From Brienomyrus brachyistius (taxonomy: Eukaryota; Chordata; Actinopteri; Osteoglossiformes; Mormyridae), in assembly GCF_023856365.1 (NCBI RefSeq), contig NC_064540.1:14719191-14783190 (forward strand): 64,000 nucleotides of DNA, in the 5' to 3' direction. Position 1 is the first letter of the stretch; each line of letters starts with the position of its first letter. Positions 42,271 through 54,897 of the stretch are shown one piece after another. The position numbers and the translations under genes are program-made. The notes under the pieces are model-generated. The model was not told where the DNA came from. It made no database searches and saw only the letters and a list, made by a program, of their open reading frames with translations.

Positions 42271-45200
42271 ATCTGCCATACAGCAAGATCTTACCTTGAG
42301 CCAATATACTGCTTTCTGTGCAGCTCAAGACAGAGTCAAATGAAAACCATCTTCTGCTTTAGTCATCTGCACTGTGTATCCTTTGTGTTTTTTTAGGGGG
42401 GGGGGGGGGGGGGGAGTCCCTTAAGGGGACACCTTCTGTGGTTAAAGATCCACACTGTGACACCCCCTCCCCCCAGTCCCCTGCAGCCCAAGCTGTTAAC
42501 TCATCTTCTCTCACTTCATTACTAATTGAGGTGATCAATCAACTGGGGGGAGGGGCTCTGGGATTCTGAAAGTGAGTCTGTATAAACACACATGCACGCG
42601 CACGCACATACAGACACACGCGCACGCAGATACAGACACACGCGCACGCACATACAAACACACAAACGCACATACAGAAACAAACACGCATATACAGACA
42701 CACACACACACACACACATACCCACACACACGGCATAGATGTGCAAACGTACTCTCTCGCAGAAACAAACCAAAGCTTTAAAAAAAAAAAAAAATGTAAT
42801 GAAAGAATGTGAAAAGTTTTACAGCCGCTAATTATTTCACGTTATGCCGATGTGAAATTTGTAACTGCTAAAATGTCAAATTAAATTTTTTTCATATGCA
42901 GTGTAGAGGGAGAGAGAGGACTTTGTGGGAAACATGCCACAATCGACGGCTGGAGCAGGAGAAGAGATTCCCCGCAAATGGGTTTCTGCCTTTCTGAAAA
43001 GAGGCTCTGACATTTACAGTCACACAACTGAAAGACATCTTGACTACAAAGACCAATTACTTGTCGTTCAGAAACCCCTTTTCTCCAAAATCGAAAGCCA
43101 TTAGCCTAATGGCTGGCAGAGAGGAGTTATGGTTAGAAACGTGATGAGTAATTCTCACCGACAATGGGCATGTAGTGTGGTTAGGTGTTTACCACGGTGA
43201 AATCCTCTGAGGAGGTGCCGGGCCCCATGTCCTGCTCCCTCTGAAGCTCCGCACGACACCGAGCAGAGTGCATGTGTCAAGACATACGAGGACAAAGCAT
43301 GTTCTTATGAAGACCGCGAGTCTGGCTTTTGCTTTGTTAATCGATGGTCTTTCTTGGCTCCCTCCTGTGGGGTGGGGGGGGCAGGGTGGGAAGACAATCT
43401 GCTGCTGACCGGGATGAGAGGAAATCAGTAAATGGCAACGCTGAGTTGAATGACTGCTAACGACCGAAGAGGACAGCACAGGATGCCCCAGTCGGCAGTG
43501 AGAGCAGCGAAGAACTCAAATGGAAGGAGAGGACTGGCCGGGGAAGGCCTCCGATTTAAATGGAAACGACAACAACAAAAATAATGATAAAATTATAACG
43601 CTTTTCAAGAACCCAAAAGACATACAATAGGCAAGAAAACACTGAGCACCACGAGGCATCAATAAACACCAGAAAATAACCAAACAGTCCAACAATGCCA
43701 AGTATGTGGACTGTGGTGAGCAGCACAAGCACTGCAGAGACAGGATAGAGGAAGAAGACCGTCCACTAGGATGGGAAAAAGAAAAGAAATGGAGAAGAGA
43801 TGGTCTGAAGGAATATCATTAGAAAGTAGGAAATATTATGAGGGGCCACGAACTTTTCAATGAAGAGGCTGAGAAAATAAGGTTTGGAATGAAGTTTGAA
43901 GGAGTCACATCTTTCCTTGCTGAACCAGAAGCTCCTCCTTCCACAGCTGTTTCCTATCTGTTGATTCCTCTTCAACATGTCACAAAACAAAGTGAAGACT
44001 GCACTCCACACGGACGGGAAACACGCAAACATCAGAACGCGAGACAAGCAGAGAAGCTCTGTGTGATCCTCACTCCCGTCCGGGACGCATGGCCAGGCAT
44101 AACTTTTCGCACAACTTATTCGCTGAAGTGGCTCACAATTTCGGTACATTGAATCGATCTGAGATCGTACTGAGAAAATCCATCTATATAGTATTTAGCC
44201 CAAGTACTTAACTCAGTTACTTCTGTGGACTTCAACCCCCCAGGGCATGGCTACCACAAGCAATGGGGGCTGAGATATTCTCTGAAGGTAGTCAGACCCC
44301 GAGGTATGAAACGCGAATGTTTTACATCTGACGCTCCATGCTGTTACTCCGCATCACGAGTAATACCGTGTACGAAAGCTGCCACTTTATCCGGTTCACG
44401 GTGTTCTGCAGCTATGCTAGTACCAGCTGGATCGGTCCATACTGGTGTCACATCAATCACCTGCAGGCTCCATTTACCCTGACAGCCGCCGCACAGAGGG
44501 ACGCAGCCTGGCCTGGTGTGGCCAACAACATACAGAATAAAAAAGGGCCGCTCTGTGCCTCCCCCCGTGTCAATCACACGGCCTTTGCGGCGTGAACTTC
44601 CCGTTACGCTCCGCCCAGAAACATATACAGACGATAATGAGGTTTGCAGGGTGACTGCTCAGCTTGTCAGTCATGCTGAACAGACTTGGCCATCTCCTAA
44701 GGCCTCCTGGCTTTATTTACTCAACAACAGTGGGCCCCATCAGCACCATCACCCCGACAATAGCCAGCGTCAATCTTTCAATGATCCTAAGCAGGAGAGA
44801 CCTGGAAACAAACCAGGAAAGCAGAACCACAGGTGTCAGTCAAGACTGAGGCTCAGATTCTGAGCCTGCAACTTGACGGATGATCGCAGTTTCCATGATG
44901 GCCATGGATCTGAGCCCAAGAAAGTCACACCCCCCACCTCCGCAACCACAAAGATGAGAGAAGACCAACGTGGCCATGACTCAAAGCTTCCTAGAAGCAT
45001 TGCATCAGAGCCCATCTGTGCGCCTACAGCACAATGAGCTAGCAGACAGGCTGCGGGATCACAGCTGTGCAACATCACTCAACAGAACCCAACCACTAAC
45101 TGAACTCCATGACCTGCACCATCTACAACGGCTGTCCTGTGTGACCTTCAACTCGTCTGCCAACACAATCCTGAACAGAAATGAGACCGGTTATTTTTCC

Positions 45201-45765
45201 ACACAATAAGAAAGCCTTTGCATGTTGGAGAACCGCAAGCGGGCCAAAGCACTCTTAACACATCTGCGGCATCTGGACAGGCACTGATGAACCAGGAGCC
45301 TCAAAGCAAGATGCAGGACAAACATACGTGGTACCATGATGAGAACAGGACAGCCTTTCATTTTATCTGTCAGGATGTAAACACATTAGCAGTCATCACC
45401 CATCAACCAACCCAACAAACTGGAGAAAAACCTTCCTCGCTGATGGGAAGCATGTGCTTCCCAGTCTCATTAAAGAGCCATTGCGCCTCGAAGGCTCTAA
45501 ACAATGGCGAGTTAAAGAGGTCCCTCATCCTCCCGTCCTGGGCCGAACCCCAAATTACATTTCTACTGTGGGTGCTGCCACCCCCCACCCATACAAGATC
45601 ATTCGACTGTCCCAAACGCACGTGCCCCCTTACCACTGGCCACAGAGGGCTCTCATTTCAGTCTAGGGTCCTTCCACCCCTCTGATGATGCAATCAATAA
45701 GTGGACATTGTGTCCTTTCAGAATACATGCTGACGCTACCTCCAGGGACACGGGCAAACGGTACG
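42271..45765. other. Non-coding stretch
   Basis: Contains a G run at 42396-42414, a CA/ACGC-rich tract at 42585-42730 and G runs near 43375. Otherwise no exon or element was recognised; open frames at 43.8-45.7 kb resemble nothing known. Confidence 0.45.
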
Positions 45766-45769
45766 GGAC

Positions 45770-45912
45770 AGGCGGCCCCCTACAGGGACATGGGCAGACG
45801 CCGCAGGCCAGGTGGCCCCCTACAGGGACATGGGCAGACGCCGCAGGCCAGGTGGCCCCCTACAGGGACATGGGCAGACGCCGCAGGCCAGGTGGCCCCC
45901 TACAGGGACGAC
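45770..45912. repeat. 40-bp minisatellite, about 3.5 copies
   Basis: GGCCCCCTACAGGGACATGG plus GCAGACGCCGCAGGCCAGGT, period 40 bp (45781, 45821, 45861). The inner copies look identical, which points to recent expansion. Confidence 0.95.
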
Positions 45913-47509
45913 ACACCAGGACCAGGGGCCATATGAATACTTTATTTACTATAATACACTTCCAGTGTATCCATAATGTAACAGCAGAGAAGCCCCACAT
46001 CTGACCAGAGACCAATGGTGGACAAAAGCCTGTCAATAACAGGGTTTAAATATTTTTTTTTAATTTTGGTTAAACAAACATTCCCAACAAAAGATCCCAG
46101 CACTCGTGAGAACCCGCTAGATTCAAGGAATCCCTCTCAATGTCGAAAGCGACGAAGTGTCTGCTTTATGTCGCACTGTCTTTACACAGTGAAAAGACGA
46201 GAGTGCACAGCTGGGAGACAGGAGGAGAAGTGAGGGCACGTTTTACGGGCTATCCAAAGGGCACAGGAAGGCAGTAACGTCCTCCACGGTGACGTGGAAA
46301 CGTCACGAAGCCGTTAGCGCGTTTCACGGTTCCACATGAGTGCCCGCATCCTGCCTCACGCCCCAGCCCTGCTCCCCCCACGCGTCACACTGGTGGGGTG
46401 TCTGCACGCGCCACTGGGGACAGCCGAAATCCAATTCCGCAAGCAGATGTCATATATCAGAGGCTTAGAGGCAGCCACCTTCGTGAGAGGCGAGCCCGCT
46501 CTGTTGTCTGGAGCATGGGGAACAAAGGGAAAAGGCAACTGAGCGCAGACACACACACAAACACACACACACATATACACACACACGCGCATGTCGGGTA
46601 TACCTATCCTTATTGGGTCCGCTCATTCACTTCTATGCACGTGCACACACACACTCGCATGCAGACTCACACACACACACACGCAGACTCACACACAGAT
46701 ACACAGATATCTCATCTTTCTGCACACTCCCATATGTCGATTGCGACAGGAATTATTTAATCATGAGCAGATACAGAGGAGTCTTCTTGCCCGGAAATGC
46801 GACCTGACCATGACCGGGAGGCCTCTCACCTCTCAGGACCGAACCCATTCCCCAGAAGACATTAAGGAGTATGCTTTATACTGAATTCAAACACTTCATT
46901 CTGGGGAGACTATTCCAGGCCTCTTTTATTCTCAGGCGCTTATAATCCCTTGGAAGACACGGCGCTATAAGGCCGTCAGTCGAATCATGTTTGTTGCCTC
47001 TCCGATCGGAGCACTTCGTCTTTCAGAGGAAGGCACTGGGAAGCAGACCACTTCATAAAGCTGAGACGCCGGGCCTCAGGAGACGAAGAATCATGTTTGG
47101 AAAAAGGGAAAATTTCCCAAAAGTCCCATCAGCACCCCCAAGCTATTTTAACCGATGAACCGTAGCATCAAACCGATGAACCCAAAAGAAAGGGAGCCGA
47201 CGCTGGAGGTTAGCGTGTGGGCGCATGTACTTTGCATAGAGACAGATCTTCATCCACCGTTACCCACACAGGAGTCACTGCCATTATGATCCCAAATTCA
47301 TAATCCTGGTTATAGGTTTAATTTCAGCCTCCATGCTCTGAGGCAGGTGGGGGGGGGGGTCTGAGAGGACCACGGTAGGGACGCCTCAGGGTGGGTGGTG
47401 GGTGCCAGGAATATCGGAGGCTAACCAGTCAGCCGGCACCCCATGGAATCGGAGACGAGACAGGGCTCAGACAGCCGGCCAGTCAGCTGTGGGGGACTTG
47501 CTGAAAGCC

Positions 47510-47544
<35 letters not shown>

Positions 47545-48469
47545 CAGGGGGGGTGATTTGACTTCCTCCGCGGCAGCTTCCTATCTGCCCCTGCCACACC
47601 GCTCACGGTTCAGTGGTTCGGCCTCTGAAGGCAAGCCGGCTTGTCCCCAGAGATCCTTTCACACTCCCCAACAAAAGAAGTCATTAAAAGGGCCCTACTG
47701 ACACTTTAGAGCCCTCATTGAGGGCTAAGCGTAGAAACATTGTAATGTGTACCACAAACGAGTACCAGCCAATCAAAGAACAGGCGTTGCGTCGCTATCA
47801 TCCCTGCCCATCCCATTTGCTGCATTGCTTGGCGGCACAGATGTCCAAAGACACAGCAAGCAATGGAATAATGCGCGGCAGTGTGCTGATCCGCTGCCTG
47901 CACCACGTTCGCCTCCTCCCCGGCTCACGCTCTGGCCTACAGAGCGTCTGGCTCCTGCTGTAGTCTCGTGCATGGCACGCCTCGCTCTTCCTGCGTCACG
48001 AGGGGAGGAGTGGCTGCTGCCTGGGACTCCTAAAGGTTCCCGTCACACGATTTTTCCTGTCAAGCTCGTTCAGAGGGTCCTGAAACACAGCAGGAAATCC
48101 CATGAAAAGGTTTCTGTGTGGTCAGGAACCATGCAGTGAACTATGAATGTGCACAAAAGTCAGGCTTACTGATCAGCACTATGAGAACATTTAAACGTAC
48201 AGGATGAGACACAGACAAGGTGACCAGTTGGAACGCAGATTCCTTCCTTGTTAAAGACAGCTGTTCAATCTGTTCAGGGCCTGATCTGATGGGGGGGCAT
48301 CTTCACACGTTGAAGGTTGTTTGCTGCTTTATAACAGCTACCGAGGTGGGATGCGAATAAAGCTGGCTCTGAGGCCCCGGCTTGCTGGCAGTGGATGTAA
48401 GAAAATGCCACCAATAGGCCCAGATGCCGCCTTGCCAGCCACTGCTATGCAACTAAACTACTCGGTGAT
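45913..48469. other. Non-coding stretch with CA and TG repeats
   Basis: CA-rich tracts lie at 46545-46600 and 46645-46705, and (TG)n at 47513-47543. No exon or element was recognised. Confidence 0.45.
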
Positions 48470-49205
48470 CAGTAGGATTACTATCGTACTATCAGTAGGA
48501 TTACTATAGTAGTTGGAGTACTATCTTAGAGAGTACCTCAAAGACTACCTCGGAGAATACCTCGAGTAGTATCTCAGGGAGTACCTCCGGAGTACCTTGG
48601 AGAGTACCTCAGAGAGGACCTTGGGTAGTATCTCAGGGAGTACCTCCAGAGTACCTTGGGGAGTACCTCAGAGAATACCTCGGGTAGTATCTCGGGGAGT
48701 ACCTCAGAGAATACCTCGGGTAGTATCTCAGGGAGTACCTCCAGAGTACCTTGGAGAGTACCTCAGAGAATACCTTGGGTAGTATCTCAGGGAGTACCTC
48801 AGAGAGTACCTTGGGTAGTATCTCAGGGAGTACCTCCAGAGTACCTTGGGGAGTATCTCAGGGAGTACCTCGGGTAGTATCTCAGGGAGTACCTCTGGAG
48901 TACCTTGGGGAGTACCTCAGAGAATACCTCGGGTAGTATCTCAGGGAGTACATCCGGAGTACCTTGGGGAGTACCTCAGAGAATACCTCGGGTAGTATCT
49001 CAGGGAGTACATCCGGAGTACCTTGGGGAGTACCTCAGAGAATACCTCGGGTAGTATCTCAGGGAGTACCTCCAGAGTACCTTGGGGAGTACCTCAGAGA
49101 ATGCCTCCAGAGTACCTTGGGGAGTACCTCACAGAGTACCTCGGGTAGTATCTCAGAGAGTACCTCAGAGAGTACCTCGGGTAATATCTCAGGGGGTACC
49201 TTTCC
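48470..49205. repeat. 12-mer minisatellite with higher-order structure
   Basis: The basic unit is about AGTACCTCRGRG (12 bp, one variant 11 bp). Variants (AATACCTCGGGT, AGTATCTCAGGG, AGTACCTCCGG, AGTACCTTGGGG) follow in a fixed order, giving a 59-bp higher-order unit (48591 to 48650). Some repeats are extended by 36 bp. It starts from an AGTAGGATTACTAT-type repeat near 48470. Confidence 0.93.
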
Positions 49206-50297
49206 TGTTTCACAGCTATTCAGAAGAATTGCCTGGGAACACCAGCCCCTGTCCGTACTCAAAATACAACCAACTACCTTGGCATTCTCACAAACGGAGA
49301 GTTGTGCCTTTGTAAGATGGCCACTTTCATGCTAGTGTAGGAAGCATGCAGCCAGGGGTCTGTCACCCTACAGATGCATCAATGTACCGGCTCAGCTGCA
49401 CTACAAATGGGGTAAAAAGGCCATTAATACTGCTTTGAAAAGCTGGTTTCATTCAATTACTATGGTATTTAAATGCTTCTCAACATTACCATGTGTATTA
49501 TGGTCTCCATGCTGTAGTTTACACGACTTATGGACCCTGCAGTCAAATTATTGTTTCAGGTACAAGAGCAGAGCAGTGAATAATTTATCATTGTCACAAG
49601 ACTCTAATAACTCATTTTAAATGTGGTGATCTGAGGCGTAAAAATTATTCATGACATCAAAGCATGGCTAATTTCACATTTTGCATTACAAAGGTTAGAA
49701 AACTTATAAATGCAATTCAATTCAGAGGAAATATTAAAGAAATGGAAAGGCCTTTATGAAACCAAACCACAGGACACATCTGCCTGGTAGACCCCTGCCC
49801 TTTGTCTAGCAGTAACCCAGTATATTTATACAACACGTGAAAGAGATTAAAATACATGGTGGTTTCAGCCCTCAGTGTTTTCTGGGCTAGCTGGGCCACC
49901 GTAGGCAGGCAGGACCTCAGTCTGTCAGACATGCTTCAGGAGTTACTGCCTTTTCCTGGGTGTGTGATGGAAGATGTTTCATTGTTTTTTTCTGCCACTT
50001 CAGAGTCATTGTTTGGGCATTTTTCTTGGTCTGTCTACATGATCTCGGAGGAGGTCTAATTAGACGTGACGTTTAATAAAGCAAACGCAATCCACTTGGC
50101 ATATGTGTGCACTCCAAATGCCATCTGCCCGCGGAGCTTCTCCCAAAGTCGCAAAAAAAAATCACAACAAGCTGTCCCAGTCCCATCTCAAGACGGGTTC
50201 AAACAGTGGAACAGCAGAGGCAGAGAATTCGACACCTCACCAAACCAGGAGAAACAAAAGCAAAATGGAGCCTTAAAGTCCTGCACGGGGGGCATAC

Positions 50298-50336
<39 letters not shown>

Positions 50337-53300
50337 AGATTTACACACACATTCATGTTTCTAGAAGCCAATGATATTTCAAACCAGGGCTTCACAATAA
50401 AAGCATATTAATCAAAAACCATCCGAATAAGAATTGCACCTTTATAACGAGCCTTGGAATCCTGGATGGAGTTTTTGAACAATGCTGGCACCACTGCCCT
50501 ATGGGAAATGCACACTTCACGGTGCCCTAATTAGATTTTTCAGAGATATTACCAAGCAGCCAACTGCGCAGACCCACCCTTTTACAGTTTCGACTGTGCA
50601 GTCTGCCAAAGCCAGCCGGAGATGGAGAATTCCAGCCTGGCCAATATGTCTGCTCACAAGTACGGCAACGGGAGGCTCTGTCAGCATCCATCCGTCATTG
50701 GCCTGCTCTCCAGGGAATGCTGCAATTTAAAATCCCCCCCCCCAATCAGCCAACCCGCTCCTATCCCAGACTCTGCTGTAGATCATGGTTGAACATGAGG
50801 GTTCCGGGTAGCAAAGGACACATCTCCCGTTTATTAGCCTTGATATGGAGGGAGGAAGAAGGCAGTGCTGGAAATGAGGCTCGTCCGTCATGTAAACGTC
50901 ACTCCCTTAAAGCAGAACGCTGGCGTAAGCAGAGATGTTCGCATTTCCACGTCTCATAATGCACTTAAGCTACATACTGCCCTCTGTATTCATCCTTTGG
51001 TAGAACAAAAGCTCATCAGCCTCCTGCTGCAGCCTCACATCACCCATCCGGTGGAGAACAGAACTCTGGCAGTACACTCAGAAATACCTTCAAAGTCATG
51101 CTTTTAACAATAAGTGAGAAATATGCTAAATATCAGTGTTTGTACAGCTCTTGGAGTCATTACCAACATCTTTAAGTCTTCGTTTACAGGTTGCCTGGTT
51201 TGCTTGGTCGAAGCCCCCTCCCCTGCCAGTAGCCAATTGTATTTGCCGTTGGCACGTCGCTTTGACCTTTGTCCCCAAGCCTTGGCCCCCACTCGCAGGT
51301 GCGAGTCCACAGAAGCTCCCTAATCCACCGTCGCTTCAGGGCCCTGAGCGGATTGACGCTGAAGGCCTGGAGGACTAAGGCAGCCAAAGAATGAACCAGG
51401 GACCAGCCAAACGACAGAACAAAACCAGGAAAGATTCATCTTCATTATATCAACACACTTTTGTAGCCAGAGGGCGCCATCCTGACTGTGCTGTGAGACC
51501 CATCTAAAGCAGTTCACCCACACTGTGCTCCTGTTTCACCTGAGGCCCCTGTGGGTATGCCGTAACCAGACCATGATTAATGCCCTCGCCCCCTTCAGCC
51601 GAGGTCACAAAATAAATACATAAGTTCCACATGTAGACCTTTAGCTGTTACTTGACCTTATTAACCCAAACAAGGCCTTTGGCAGGCCTGGCTAATGATA
51701 CTTAACTCTCTCTCCCAACTGACTGACAGTCGCAAACCAGAGGCACTGGTCCCGGTGGCTCTGCTCGCTTACTTCCTGGGCCGGTCAGGGTCAGTCAGCA
51801 GATGGCCATCAGGAGCAGTCCGGACACCAGTTCCGAGCTTTCCTCGTGGTCATCCTGACGACACGCGGCTCATAAATTATTTAAAACACACAAGGGCACA
51901 CGGACCAGAATTATGCAGAGAAACGGGGCCCAGCCGCCAATGGCCGGATGCGGGGTGAAGGCTGAAGCAGAATATGAATAATTTATCACTGTTATAAAAC
52001 TTGGGTTGTGGGCAGGCTGACTAAACACTCTGCCAGCATTTTAACACACACACAGATTTTATAGCTACTTTTGAGATAAGAGCAGGTCTTAACTGTCGTT
52101 CATTATGTGAAATAAAAGGGTCATCCAATTGCTGACTGCAACCCTATTAAACCAGTCATTAAGCAACTATATCAAATACTTTTAGAGACTCTTTTGGGGA
52201 AATAATTCTATTTACAGTTTTCTGGAAATTACATATTTTAAATGTCTTCGTTTCAGGAGCATTCTGGTGTTGGGCATGTGGTGTGGCGGGGGGGGGGGGG
52301 GGGGGGGGGCTTGGCAGCTGGCTAATTCTCTAGCGGATCAGGAGAGATGCTCAGAGAGCCAGAAACAGTGAGGGGTCCATGATCCCTTAGCAACCAAAGG
52401 GCCAGGCAGCGAAACTGATAATCGTCCCATTAGCCCGAGGCCACCGACAGGCTGTGCAGCATGCGGCGCCGGGATGAGCACAGGTATCCCTGATCATCTC
52501 CGGGGAATCGCTGTAGGATAATGTAAGAGAATCGCTGCCATCCCACAGATCATTTGCATAGTGCACTCATGTCAAAACACCACAACACGGACATGACAGC
52601 AGGATATGGTCTTAAAGACCTTTGCTGATATCCTTCCACATGACACGGGCCTCATTTTTTGTGCTTTTACACATCGGTGATCTTTCATTCCAGGCACGCA
52701 AATCCTTGGTGTAAACCCCCCAGAAATGTCACGTGACCCCCCCCCCCCTCCCTTCCCCATTTCCAGCCAGACCTATAGCACAAAGGCTGCCACTTAACTC
52801 CCTGGCCTTCCCAGGTGCTGCTTCCCAAATCTAATTTTAGGGCCAGGAGATTATGAAGCACAAAACTTTGAGGCAGACAGCCGGGCCTTTGAGAAGCCTT
52901 GCTGGGGGCGTCTCCTTTATATTATTCCCTAAAGAGGCCTGCGAGCCAGCATCCCAATTGTTTTACATCATTAATCACAACCAAAGCTCAATGGCATCCC
53001 GCAGACACATGTGCTCCACCCCCTGGCGAATTCGGCGGCATCCCAGGGTGCACTGCAATCCAGCTGAACTGGCTGAGCTGCTGGTTCGGGCCCACGGCGC
53101 GGGGTGAAGTCACTACCACGGAGACGCGAGGGCTCGCCCTCCATTCTTCATTCACGATGCCGTTTTAATCTCATTAGCAGATTGCGATTCTGACTTACTT
53201 ACCCTCCCCATTTGGAGATTCGCAAATTAACGTTCCATTTACTTCCCCCGCCACCCCCCACCCCAGAAATGGAGTGGACGTGACAGACAGCCCTTTAATG

Positions 53301-54777
53301 CGGAGAGTAAGGGGGAGGCGTAGGGAATCCTGTGAGGACACTGACGCTATCACCTTCTGCTATAAGAAAGACACTAACAGGAATCGTGGCCTGACTTAAA
53401 GAATCAAACAGTCATATCAAGTGTCTGCCTTGCCTATGGATGCAAGAACTGGGGTGGGTGGGTCGGAGGATGAAGGCAGTGGACATTCATATCATAATCA
53501 AAGGTGAGTCAACAACTGCAAATGATTGTGAACCACATAAGCACATTTATATGAATATAAACATACATTGCTTTCCCAAGCACCGTTTCGCTGGGGCACC
53601 TACTTACAGATGCCATGTGTCAGATAATGAAGCGTTCTGTCACAGGGGTGCAGACATTTTACAAACGGTTCATGATTAGCATTAGCATGGTAGCCCTGTC
53701 TTAATGTTGAGCAGAATTTCGTCTGAACCAGTGGTATCTGATTAGCGAGAGGCCCGCGTGGATCTGAAGCCAAACAGGAGAGCTCTCCAAGCCTGTTAGT
53801 GTTTTATAACAGTGCTGTATGGTAAACACCTCAGAATAATTGTTACTGAACAACACCACTGTAGAACACAATTGTTTCACAATGATCTTTACTTCATTGT
53901 TGAGTTTATGAAAACCAGAAAGACAGCTTTCTGTTAACTGGAATATTTTTTACACATTTCCAAAGATGCCAATTTCCACAATGAAACCATCGCCCCCCCT
54001 GTGTAGATGGAGACGTCTTTTTCTGTCTGGGAGCTCGCAGGACGCAGCCCTTAATGCGTCATGCTAATGTTTTTCAGACGAGCGCCCCCCCTAAAATTAC
54101 ACCCATTACATTTACTCTGTTTAACTGATCTGAACACAGAAACTTCTGGTAAGTTCAATTTGGAGAGACAGTCATCCACCCACAGACAAGCACTTCAGTT
54201 TCTAAATCATCTTCTTTCATATTGAATATATTACTTGGAAATACACAATATGATAATTTCCAGTTCAAAGAAGCGGTTTCTTGGACCCAGAATCTTCATC
54301 TCACCATAAGGATGCTTGAACTAACGGAGAGCCGCTTCAAAGTGGTGCCTGAATTTCAGAGGCCTAAGCTGAATATTCATCGTTACAAACACGCAGCATC
54401 TGGTGCCGTGAGGGCCGAGGGCTTAAATATTGTGACCAAAAAGGTGTTCGGCTCATATCTCAGGGGTAAGTGCTGTTGTGTCATTGAGAAAATATGAGTC
54501 TGTGCATGGGTTAAAATTAACCGCATGTAACCTGGTTTCCTAAGGTGAAGAAGGAAAACCTTGGGGACAGATGGCAAACCACAAGAAATATCGCAAACGG
54601 AAGACGGATCAATGTTTAACCAAAAATCTGGGAAGGAGCTCAGTGTCCTACAGAGATTGGTTCATATTCCAATACCAAAAAAAAGGAAACGTCATGTAGT
54701 TTGGAAACTACTGCACAATTTCTGCCATATCACTGGTAGTAAGTACGATATATTGTAAAAGTCATTTGATAAGCCCT
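49206..54777. other. Non-coding stretch
   Basis: Contains (AAT)n at 50299-50333, a 22-nt G run at 52288-52309 and a C run near 52738. No exon or element was recognised. Confidence 0.45.
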
Positions 54778-54897
54778 GCAATGGGCTGGTCCCCCATCCT
54801 GGGTTGTTCCCTGCCTCGTGCCCATTGCTTCCGGGATAGGCTCCGGACCCCCCGCGACCCAGTAGGATAAGCGGTTTGGAAAATGGATGGATGGATT
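54778..54897 (+). mobile_element. Retroelement 3' tail with GGAT end
   Basis: GCAATGGGCTGGTCCCCCAT, GGGTTGTTCCCTGCCTCGTG, CCGGGATAGGCTCCGGACCC and GGATAAGCGGTTTGGAAAAT end in ATGGATGGATGGAT. This is the common tail of fish retroelement families. No upstream coding part is attached. Confidence 0.7.

Noticed and set aside
48597..49335. Ser/Gly-rich open frames at 48.6-49.3 kb
   Set aside because: Translations of the 12-mer minisatellite; they break wherever the 11-bp variant shifts the frame.
51455..51485. A further CTCF site (CCAGAGGGCGCC)
   Set aside because: The spacing between CCA and GGGCGCC is off by a base relative to the core, so the match is weak.
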